A DNA stretch of 59,528 bases, taken from assembly GCF_001467615.1 (NCBI RefSeq), contig NZ_LNYA01000003.1, positions 1 to 59,528 on the forward strand, given 5' to 3'. The translations under genes were made by a program, and so were the position numbers. This DNA is from Legionella erythra. Its GTDB lineage: Bacteria > Pseudomonadota > Gammaproteobacteria > Legionellales > Legionellaceae. Under the pieces are notes generated by a model. The model was given only the letters and a program-made list of their open reading frames with translations, did not search any database and was not told the DNA's origin. Positions within the stretch are counted from its first letter, which is position 1. Each line of letters opens with the position of its first letter. Below, piece after piece: positions 44,701 to 51,919 of the stretch.

Positions 44701-46749
44701 ACCATGGAAAGCCGCGCCTACGATTATGCAATCAGAGCCGATAAGAAAGACGCCTCATCAGCTGACCGGGATGCCTTCGCTTATTATTATCTTCAATACC
44801 AGGCCCTGAAACGGCAAAATCCGAAAGCAAGTCCTGAGTTAACTTCTTCCTGCGTTGACTATCTGTTTAATGCCTTTTTGGGAGAAGAAAAGGACGCTCT
44901 CGAAAAGGAGAGGAAAAAAGAAGCGATCGTGAGTGCCTTCACGGCACTGGATCAACGGCTACAGGATAATACCCAACCGGTTCATGAGGAACAATCGGCT
45001 GTAGAAGAAACACAAAAGCAGTTGTTATTTTTAATTCAAAACCTGAATCTCAACGATCCAGACAACGACAACGTCATTCGCATCGCCTTGGTTAACCGCT
45101 ACCTGCTGATGGCGCTGGAGGCAGCAGAAAAACTCGATGCCGAACAACAATATAAATTGCAGCAGCAGGCGATAGATACACTCGCTAGCGTGCTTAAAAA
45201 AATGGAAGCCGACGAGGCTTCTCTTAAAAAAGACGAAGAACAAGAAGTTGCTCAATCATCTGCCAGACTGATGCAGTTGTTAAAACCGGCAAAAGAAAAG
45301 GCCGCGGCGGCGCTCAATCAGCGGGCACTTAGACAACTTGATGCCGCAAAGAAAAAAATGAAGCAGGCAATCGATGATCGCGTGGCATTAAAAGAGGCCA
45401 AACCGCCGCGCCTCGGGCGCAGCGTTGTGGCCGTGGAATACGATCTTGCCAAAGGCAATAATCCCCGTCTTGCCGTGACGGTGCTGCGCTGGTTGTATGA
45501 AGCGGTGACCTTTACCTCGCTCTGGACCTCCATTATTGCACCGCTGGTGAGCATCGGCGGGGCGTCTGGTGCGTTGCAATCCGTATTGATTCTGCTGGGC
45601 GTCGGGGGCGCTGTGGGCGCGACGGCTTCCATTGTGGGGGCGGTCGTTCTTGGTGTTTTAGCCCTGGTGCGTTTCGGTATAAAAATGGGTAAAGAGGTTT
45701 TTGCCCATCGCAAGGAATTTAAAGACATCCGCGATAACCCCGATTATTCCGGCGCTAAAAAAGCCGGATTGATTACCCTGGTTGTTTTAAAGTGTTTAGG
45801 TCTTGCGTTCATAAAGACCTTGTTGACTGATTTTCTGGTGGCCAAAATGGCCAATGCGTTTGCCTTCGGTCCCATCGCGCGCCTGCGCAATGCCTTTCGA
45901 GTGTACCCCACGGAAGAAGAGGTGGCGTCAGAATTGAGCGCACTTCAGAGGGTGAATGATGCCATGAGTCAGGTTCAAGCCCGGATTGCCCAACCCGGTG
46001 AGGATCTGAAAGAGGCCCTTAATGAGTTGGATGAGGCCATTACGGAGGCTGAAAAGGTACTTGTTCTTCGGAGCAATGATGCGCGAAACACAGACGACTA
46101 TGAGCGAAGCCTGGCAGAGTACAAGGTCATGTTTGACGAGATTAAAAAATTACATCCGTCGTTTGATGTAGTGCAAAAAATGACTGGCGCCATGGCGAAC
46201 TCAAACGAGCCTGCCCCGCTCGCCATGGTCGAGCCTGTAAAAAAGCAGGAAGACAATCCTTTGCCTGCCCAGCCATCCGCGCAGATTGATTTGGAGGCTT
46301 ATTACGAAAAAACCCATCCAAAAGCACTTGAAACCGTGCAGGGCGTAGCCGCCCCAGGGTACACAGCCACTTTAGTCAGCGGCTTTTTCCGGGTCATGGA
46401 TTATGTCGGGCGGTTGTTTAGCTGGCAAAAACCACACGAGAGTCCCTCTGCACAGGGAATACCGGTTAACGAAGGTAAACAATCCCTCGATGAGAGCAGT
46501 CATTTAGGTGAGTCCAGTTTTATTCTGCTTGATATTAAAACCGAGAAGCCCCAACTCGTCGTCAGTGAAGAAGTGGATGTGTTGTTGACCAGTATTTCGG
46601 TGATTCCCGATCTGGCTAAAGCCGAACCCGAAGCCCTGGAGGCGCCCAAATCTCCAAACACCGGTTGGTTTAATTTCTGGCGCAAACCCAAGCCCGTTTT
46701 GCCTGTGGTTACCCAGAACGCGTCGCTCAACAAAGCCATGGATAGTTAA
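41776..46749 (+). CDS. Very large hypothetical protein (1657 aa), candidate effector
   Basis: I recognise no family. The N-terminal about 1200 residues are helical, with long coiled-coil-like stretches and no signal peptide. Two hydrophobic regions, about 1238-1305 (with GVGGAVGATASIVGAVVLGV) and 1332-1365, could span a host membrane. A cytosolic helical segment and a Pro/Glu-rich tail follow, with two Trp-Lys-Pro clusters (LFSWQKP, FNFWRKP). A predicted -10 lies 30 bases upstream. A large, coiled-coil protein with late membrane helices, no relatives and no export signal fits the Dot/Icm effectors of Legionella; this is inference. Confidence 0.75.
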   Translation: MRTKLDGNLIADDKKKLSQFILDLCGFTLDKAGCNPVAYAFHLHIALRRQMVLKSDQWNKLCEALPLKWHEESSAATISLLKAFAQSIVDEVQQANRDPWGVKLLKTGYLSELDKARKNTEMAIRTLANAPEDMSVSYIHGEESGETLSKEYLDALHAHRNYLDTLLTLPFVLEKFCVGVANNKGINYVPRKSAEMLTRVLDVVSLSLDEHQLTNALKLAVQIALPELPMDEQLIDQIKDELLPFIVQVMQHNERLSKAKGKIFPADDPKKAAARQKLLSHLGIHFDSLQDVIQNTLLNPIQQCGQLTNGLLGAAEATGKAIANDNVIDRAAQIGRIFANLDQMADVTAQVDESLLPPWLRETSRYYKELHQKADGIQNLMQAAYDGFGVFYNRLTYFIPESVRQYLTNRQNDFAEVIRTFGAKADGAEAALVYLTFNELAVRGDIQEPLIERFFNAYIRDLYKDAQVKFSYSDFKAFTKSLNEKDLAIPLHQRLNQFADKKSDKPTPTLMASDDFRAFDVVLMVHQLKELQIQFNAALKVNDYKALSETLTALKLAVDAINSRKGNPTLTAYSQHFLKPALEAMLNEAMGHEFIPLLERVIGYDNPRVEPINKADTNHLPAIYAKLKSRQRLSKQDYESLQSVFANTAEFTACKDLFTTAFSLEKSFAKLFPASEVNPEPCPTPHQSRIQFITTTAFPNIKITLQYLLNGLDEQKKECNRLLALCEAGSELHALCQKKIMYIDSVKTSINKLNDAITNHPGTLAQALDEWLGGQKVEEGIKNLSFTSLSGKLVRFAWTVWPAGEEAKPDDNFLHNLLTYYFKDSDASEIYQAQKTFTDALNAKPIPELMPVLTDPLSVDHLIPAEEAQMDQLLNTLLGINEQSFLAWGSQFLKTSVQKIVSNINKDTLMNLFPYPFMGIIAYQMMQSEEMRKLLGDFLAVMALEYGDVIADKTLQVANVAKERLYMLLGVQLKKTMESRAYDYAIRADKKDASSADRDAFAYYYLQYQALKRQNPKASPELTSSCVDYLFNAFLGEEKDALEKERKKEAIVSAFTALDQRLQDNTQPVHEEQSAVEETQKQLLFLIQNLNLNDPDNDNVIRIALVNRYLLMALEAAEKLDAEQQYKLQQQAIDTLASVLKKMEADEASLKKDEEQEVAQSSARLMQLLKPAKEKAAAALNQRALRQLDAAKKKMKQAIDDRVALKEAKPPRLGRSVVAVEYDLAKGNNPRLAVTVLRWLYEAVTFTSLWTSIIAPLVSIGGASGALQSVLILLGVGGAVGATASIVGAVVLGVLALVRFGIKMGKEVFAHRKEFKDIRDNPDYSGAKKAGLITLVVLKCLGLAFIKTLLTDFLVAKMANAFAFGPIARLRNAFRVYPTEEEVASELSALQRVNDAMSQVQARIAQPGEDLKEALNELDEAITEAEKVLVLRSNDARNTDDYERSLAEYKVMFDEIKKLHPSFDVVQKMTGAMANSNEPAPLAMVEPVKKQEDNPLPAQPSAQIDLEAYYEKTHPKALETVQGVAAPGYTATLVSGFFRVMDYVGRLFSWQKPHESPSAQGIPVNEGKQSLDESSHLGESSFILLDIKTEKPQLVVSEEVDVLLTSISVIPDLAKAEPEALEAPKSPNTGWFNFWRKPKPVLPVVTQNASLNKAMDS

Positions 46750-46848
46750 ATACGGGATTTCAGTGTCAGTGTCTCGCCAATTTTCTTATTAACAGTATAT
46801 ACTTAGGTTTCATTTCGACTCATTTTGGCTGTTAAAAGGAAGACCACC

Positions 46849-49290
46849 ATGGCCACGACGCTCTTGTTGATTGCCTATCTGGCATTTACCCTGATTGTGC
46901 TTTATCGGGCGATGAACCCCATTGTTTGGGAAGTCGGCAGTATTATCTACCTGCTGATTGCGACGCTGTATGTTGATATGCACTGGTTACCTACGCTCAT
47001 TATCGCCCTGGGTATTCTCTCAGCTGTTGCGATTATCCGTGCCGAACCGCTGCGTCAGGCGATTAGCGACTTTTTCTATGCCCGCTCCGGCAAAGCAATT
47101 CCCAAACTGTCCAAAACCGAAGAAGAAGCATTAAATGCCGGTGAAACCTGGCTCGAAAAAGATATTTTTACTGGTACACCCGATTGGGATAGATTAAGCA
47201 GCGTTTCGACCCGCTTAACCGAAGAAGAGCAGCATTTTCTTGATAATGAAACCCAGCGCCTTTGCGATATGCTCGATGAGTGGGAAATTATTCAGCACGG
47301 TGATTTGCCAGAGAAAGTCTGGTCTTACCTGAAAAAGAATGGTTTTTTTGGCTTGGTCATCAGCAAGGAATTTGGCGGTAAGGGGTTTTCAGCGCGTGCG
47401 CATTCGGACATCGTCATGAAAATTGCCAGCCGCTCCGGTGTTGCTGCAGTGACCGTGATGGTGCCTAACTCGCTTGGCCCGGGCGAGTTGCTGCATTACT
47501 ACGGTACGGATGAACAGAAACAGCAGTACTTGCCTAACCTTGCCAAAGGGGTCGACATTCCCTGCTTTGCCCTGACTGAACCCGGCGCCGGCAGCGATGC
47601 GACTTCCATCCAGTCGGAAGCCCTGGTGGTTAAGAAGAAAGTAGGCAATAAAACCGAATTGTACTTAAAAATTGATTTAAACAAGCGCTGGATTACCTTG
47701 GCACCCGTTGCTACGCTCATCGGCCTTGCTGTTAATTTAAAAGATCCCGATGGGTTGTTACAGGGTGAAGGGGAAGAAGGCATCACCTGCCTGTTAATAC
47801 CACGCGATACAGAAAACCTCGAAATCGGTAATCGTCACCTGCCGGCGGATCAACCGTTTATGAATGGAACCATTCGGGGCAAAGACATTGTTGTTCCCAT
47901 CAGCACCATCATAGGCGGCCAAAAAAATGCCGGCCGTGGTTGGCAGATGCTGGTGGAGTGCCTGTCCATCGGCCGCTCAATCTCGTTGCCAGCCCTGGGT
48001 GCGGCTTCCTCCACCGTGGCATATCTGGCCACGGGGGCATTCGCTCACATTCGCCGTCAATTCAATGTCGACATTGGTCAATTTGAGGGCATTCAGGAAA
48101 AACTGGCTGAAATAGCGGGGTTGAATTACCTCATCAATGCCACACGATTGCTGACAGTGGCTGCGGTCAACCAACACAAAAAACCATCGGTGGCTTCGGC
48201 TATTACCAAATATTTCAACACCGAGCTTGCACGAATTGTCATTAATAATGCCATGGATATACATGCCGGCCGTGCCGTGGTGGTTGGTCCTCGCAATTAC
48301 ATGACCAGTTTTTATTTAGGTATCCCTGTATCCGTGACGGTGGAAGGGGCTAATATCATGTCCCGCAATTTGCTCATCTTTGGCCAGGGCTCCATGGCTT
48401 GTCACCCCTATGTTCGTGATGAATTTTATGCCATTTCACGCGAAGACAAACCTGCTTTTCATGGCCTTCTGTGGAAACACATCCATTATTTCATGCAGAA
48501 TTTTGCTAAAACCATTTGTTCTGGCTGGACTGGCGGCCTCTTTATCAGCGCACCCAATAATGGCATGAAAAGAGCATATCAACGCTTAACTCGCTTAAGT
48601 CATGCTTACGCGTGGCTTGCAGATTTATCACTGATTTACCTCGGCGGTGATTTAAAGCGGCGTGAGCGCTTGTCTGCGCGTCTGGCTGATGGCCTTTCCT
48701 ACCTGTACATGGCGATGGGTGTGTTGCTGACTTACCAGCAGAATGAAGAACATGCCGATGAGAAACTGCATGCGCAATGGGCCGTCGATTATTGCCTCTA
48801 TCATGCCCAACGCGCGATGATCGCCTTTTGTGCCAATTTCCCTTCACGCCTGCTCGGCATGGTCATGCGCTTGTTGGCTTTCCCGCTCGGGCAAACCATG
48901 CGTTACCCCAGCGACAAGGCCGATCATCAATTGGCAAAACGAATGATGACCAATAACCATTACCGCGATCGCATTAAAAAACGCATTTACCTGTCAGGGG
49001 ATCGGCGGCAACCCGTGGATAAAATGGAAGAGACGCTGCAAATGGTGTTAAAAAGCGCTGACCTTTATAAAAAAGTCAGTGACCTCCGCCGCTTTAAATT
49101 TGACGACATGAAAACGAAGCTGGCAGAAAAAGTAAGCCAGGGGCAATTGACGCAACAGGAAATGGATGACCTGGTCGCAGTTGAAAAAGCGCGGTGGGAT
49201 GCCATGCAGGTTGATGAATTCACGTTTGAATCCATGAAGAATAAAACATTCACCTCGGTGGCGGATAATTTACCCAATCCGGTCGATTAA
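46849..49290 (+). CDS. fadE: Acyl-CoA dehydrogenase FadE
   Basis: 813 aa, close to E. coli FadE (814). Two hydrophobic N-terminal helices precede the acyl-CoA dehydrogenase core: WSYLKKNGFFGLVISKEFGG, PNSLGPGELLHYYGTDEQK, FALTEPGAGSD, GRSISLPALGAAS. The C-terminal part extends well beyond short-chain dehydrogenases as in FadE. It carries out the first step of fatty acid beta-oxidation using FAD. The ATG at 46849 follows AAAAGGA; an in-frame TTG eight codons upstream is rejected. It stands alone. Confidence 0.95.
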   Translation: MATTLLLIAYLAFTLIVLYRAMNPIVWEVGSIIYLLIATLYVDMHWLPTLIIALGILSAVAIIRAEPLRQAISDFFYARSGKAIPKLSKTEEEALNAGETWLEKDIFTGTPDWDRLSSVSTRLTEEEQHFLDNETQRLCDMLDEWEIIQHGDLPEKVWSYLKKNGFFGLVISKEFGGKGFSARAHSDIVMKIASRSGVAAVTVMVPNSLGPGELLHYYGTDEQKQQYLPNLAKGVDIPCFALTEPGAGSDATSIQSEALVVKKKVGNKTELYLKIDLNKRWITLAPVATLIGLAVNLKDPDGLLQGEGEEGITCLLIPRDTENLEIGNRHLPADQPFMNGTIRGKDIVVPISTIIGGQKNAGRGWQMLVECLSIGRSISLPALGAASSTVAYLATGAFAHIRRQFNVDIGQFEGIQEKLAEIAGLNYLINATRLLTVAAVNQHKKPSVASAITKYFNTELARIVINNAMDIHAGRAVVVGPRNYMTSFYLGIPVSVTVEGANIMSRNLLIFGQGSMACHPYVRDEFYAISREDKPAFHGLLWKHIHYFMQNFAKTICSGWTGGLFISAPNNGMKRAYQRLTRLSHAYAWLADLSLIYLGGDLKRRERLSARLADGLSYLYMAMGVLLTYQQNEEHADEKLHAQWAVDYCLYHAQRAMIAFCANFPSRLLGMVMRLLAFPLGQTMRYPSDKADHQLAKRMMTNNHYRDRIKKRIYLSGDRRQPVDKMEETLQMVLKSADLYKKVSDLRRFKFDDMKTKLAEKVSQGQLTQQEMDDLVAVEKARWDAMQVDEFTFESMKNKTFTSVADNLPNPVD

Positions 49291-49431
49291 ACTTTACGCT
49301 CTTTTAACCATTTCTTTGAACGAATCGGTACTGCTTTGTCAGTGCCGGTTGCTATAATTGATTAATAATTAACAAAATGCTGAATGTACCCGCGCACATT
49401 GTGGAACTGGCAAAGACAGCGAGAGGTAAGA

Positions 49432-50199
49432 ATGCCTAAAGTAACCCCATTACCCGATAAAGATGCCCTGTTGGCCTGCTTTAAATTCCCTGAGGCAGCT
49501 GACTATTTTCTGGAGCAATTTGAAAAGATTCTAAAAGAAGCCGGTGGTGATGTTTATAAAAAATCGGAACCCATCCTCAATAAGATCAAGGATTTTGTTA
49601 AAAATACCCACTATCAGCGCGATGACCGCGGGTTTCCCTGGGATGGTGACATGCAAATGCGCACCGATTTTCAAAACCTGCAGCATCATCTTGCCGAGGC
49701 TGCCATTCGAACCATCACAGCTATTATCAAAGGCATTGTCAAAATGGATGTGGCGGTCAGCAGCGTGGCGCAGTTGCTTCGAGGATACAGCGAGGAAGGG
49801 GTTGCATTGAAAGGTGTGCCGGTGGATTCACTGGATAAATTATTTAATGCCTGGTTGGCCGAAAATAATTATTTAAGCAAAGGCAGTGTCATCTATCAAA
49901 CCAATGAACATGGTGAGATTGTAAAAGACAAAGCGGGTAATCCATTAAGGGCCGATCCGGAAAAAGTGATGCAGTTGATGAGCGATGAAAAGAAGGGATT
50001 TGGAAAATTTCTTCGAGACCGTGGACTTGAAGTCATTGTGCAGCAACATCGGTACCCTGAACAAGCCCCCGCGGCCGACAAACGGCACGAGGCACCGGGT
50101 ACTAAGAAAGAAAAGGCCGCCCCTGCCCCGCAGGAAACACGCCCGGAAGTTCCTTCCACATCGGAGGCCCCGCAGAGCGGTGGCCGCATAGGCGGCTAA
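49432..50199 (+). CDS. Hypothetical 255-aa protein with Pro/Ala/Glu-rich tail
   Basis: Residues 1-205 are helical and charged with an insert containing GFPWDGDMQM. From about 205 the tail is disordered and rich in Pro, Ala, Glu and Lys, ending GGRIGG. No signal peptide or membrane helix. The ATG at 49432 has GAGAGG upstream and removes 16 residues from the longest frame. I recognise no family. It lies 141 bases after fadE and overlaps the end of murU by 4 bases (convergent). A secretion signal in the tail is possible but unproven. Confidence 0.65.
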   Translation: MPKVTPLPDKDALLACFKFPEAADYFLEQFEKILKEAGGDVYKKSEPILNKIKDFVKNTHYQRDDRGFPWDGDMQMRTDFQNLQHHLAEAAIRTITAIIKGIVKMDVAVSSVAQLLRGYSEEGVALKGVPVDSLDKLFNAWLAENNYLSKGSVIYQTNEHGEIVKDKAGNPLRADPEKVMQLMSDEKKGFGKFLRDRGLEVIVQQHRYPEQAPAADKRHEAPGTKKEKAAPAPQETRPEVPSTSEAPQSGGRIGG

Positions 50200-50858
50200 T
50201 CACCCGCAATGGTATTGGCTTGGTTCAATCTATCGACCGAGCCGATATCCAGCCATTCTCCCAGAAATAACTCCCCGCTCGCCTGTTGAGCGCTCACCAA
50301 CTGACGCATCAGCGGCACAATGGAATAACGTCCTGGTGTGCAAAGGTTGAGGGCCTGGGGATGGTAGCAGGCAATTCCATGGTAAGTGTACACCCGGTCA
50401 TTGGTTAGCCTGCCTGCCGTTGTCAAACCAAAATCGCCTGCCTTGTTATGGAGGGGATTAGGAACCAAGACGAGATGAACCAGTGAGTCAGAAGGGAGGG
50501 CCAGGCGGGTAAAGTCGTAATGGGTCAGGATATCGGCATTGACGGTGATAAACGGTTCATCGCCCAACAGGTTCAGCGCATTCTGAATCCCGCCGCCGGT
50601 TTCAAGTCCCCCTGGGGGTTCCGGCGAATAATGGATGGTCACGCCAAAGCGTTGGCCATCGCCCAGATGGTGGCGAATCTGCCCGCCTAAATAGGCATGG
50701 TTGATGATGATTTTTTCAAATCCCGCCCGCGCAAGCGTGACTACATGGCGTTCGATGAGCGGCATGCCCTGCACCCGGCACATGGCTTTAGGGGTATAAA
50801 GCGTCACAGGTTTTAAGCGTTCACCGCGTCCCGCGGCTAGAATCATCGCTGTTTTCAT
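50196..50858 (-). CDS. murU: N-acetylmuramate-1-phosphate uridylyltransferase MurU
   Basis: 220 aa nucleotidyltransferase. MILAAGRGERLKPVT is the nucleotide-binding motif with KAM following, and ITVNADILT and GEWLDIGS are family-typical. MurU converts MurNAc-1-P to UDP-MurNAc in the fosfomycin-bypassing peptidoglycan recycling route of Pseudomonas. Assignment rests on sequence plus the adjacent amgK, whose stop overlaps its start by 4 bases (ATGA-type coupling). A mannose-1-phosphate guanylyltransferase is the alternative by sequence alone. Confidence 0.88.
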   Translation of the reverse strand: MKTAMILAAGRGERLKPVTLYTPKAMCRVQGMPLIERHVVTLARAGFEKIIINHAYLGGQIRHHLGDGQRFGVTIHYSPEPPGGLETGGGIQNALNLLGDEPFITVNADILTHYDFTRLALPSDSLVHLVLVPNPLHNKAGDFGLTTAGRLTNDRVYTYHGIACYHPQALNLCTPGRYSIVPLMRQLVSAQQASGELFLGEWLDIGSVDRLNQANTIAGD

Positions 50859-51832
50859 GGTAGTTGAATCCTGCTTTGCATGAACTGATAAAAAGCCTGC
50901 AATTCTTCACAGGATTCAAGGAAGGCCAACGTATAGTGCAAGGTCAATGGCAAATCCTTTAAATACCCTGGCTTGTTATCCCGAATATACAGGCGTGAAA
51001 AAACCCCCAGGACTTTTAAATGCCTTTGCAGGCCGCATAATTCAAAGGCGCGGAGAAAATCCTGGAACGGCCATTGTTGGGCAATAGTAGAATGGGTATG
51101 AAAATAGCATACCCACTCGCGGACTTGTTCAGAGGGCCACTGGATGTAGCAATCTTTAAGCAGAGACACCAAATCATAGGTGAAAGGCCCGCTCATGGCA
51201 TCCTGAAAATCAATGATGCCTAATTCGCCCGATTCGAGGAGCATGATATTACGGGAATGGTAATCGCGATGAATAAAAACCTGGGGCTGGCGGCTGATTT
51301 CGGCGATTAACCAGTCAAAGGTCTGTTCAATCATGGTCGCTTCAGACGGGGTGAGGTTCATATTCAGATAGCTGTCTAAAAACCAGGTGGAAAAAAGTCC
51401 TAATTCCTGCCGCATGAATGCCTGGTCAAAGCAGGGAAGCTTCTCACCATGCTGCTCAGTCGCGCATTGTTGCATAACAATTAAACTGGAAAGCGCCTGA
51501 TGATAAAGCGAGCCCACCCGTTCGGGTGTTAATTGCGAAAGCAACAAGGTGTCGCCAAAATCGTCCAATACCGCAAATCCCTGAACTTCATCACAGGCGT
51601 GCACAGTGGGTGTCTTGACTCCGGCTTGACTTAATAAATGGCCAACCAACAGAAATGGCTTCATGGTCTCCTTATCCGGCGGTGCATCCATGACGATACG
51701 GCTGATGCCGTTGTAGCGAAGGCGGTAATAGCGTCTAAAGCTGGCATCCCCGGTAAGAGGCGCTAGCTCATAATGCTGCTCATGAAGCACGTCCTGAAGC
51801 CATTTGTTCAGTGCGTTTTGACGATGTTGCAT
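50855..51832 (-). CDS. amgK: N-acetylmuramate/N-acetylglucosamine kinase AmgK
   Basis: About 325 aa, aminoglycoside-phosphotransferase fold. FIHRDYHSRNIMLLESGELGIIDFQDAM holds the HRDxxxxN catalytic loop and the Asp of IDFQD. AmgK phosphorylates the anomeric OH of MurNAc and GlcNAc recovered from the wall; MurU then activates MurNAc-1-P. The start at 51832 (MQHRQNAL) is chosen over one six codons upstream. Divergent from lptD, as in Pseudomonas. Confidence 0.9.
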   Translation of the reverse strand: MQHRQNALNKWLQDVLHEQHYELAPLTGDASFRRYYRLRYNGISRIVMDAPPDKETMKPFLLVGHLLSQAGVKTPTVHACDEVQGFAVLDDFGDTLLLSQLTPERVGSLYHQALSSLIVMQQCATEQHGEKLPCFDQAFMRQELGLFSTWFLDSYLNMNLTPSEATMIEQTFDWLIAEISRQPQVFIHRDYHSRNIMLLESGELGIIDFQDAMSGPFTYDLVSLLKDCYIQWPSEQVREWVCYFHTHSTIAQQWPFQDFLRAFELCGLQRHLKVLGVFSRLYIRDNKPGYLKDLPLTLHYTLAFLESCEELQAFYQFMQSRIQLP

Positions 51833-51887
51833 GTTATACTCCAAACCCATTGCCTTACTGTACTGTCAGGGGGCGTTTAAAATGACT

Positions 51888-51902
51888 GTGCACAATGTGC
51901 AC
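51888..51902. promoter_or_regulatory. Tandem GTGCAC palindromes between amgK and lptD
   Basis: GTGCAC-AAT-GTGCAC, each a 6-base palindrome, lies 17 bases before the lptD start, in the probable lptD leader. It may form a hairpin or be a protein site. Confidence 0.35.
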
Positions 51903-51919
51903 CAGGATCATAAGGTATT

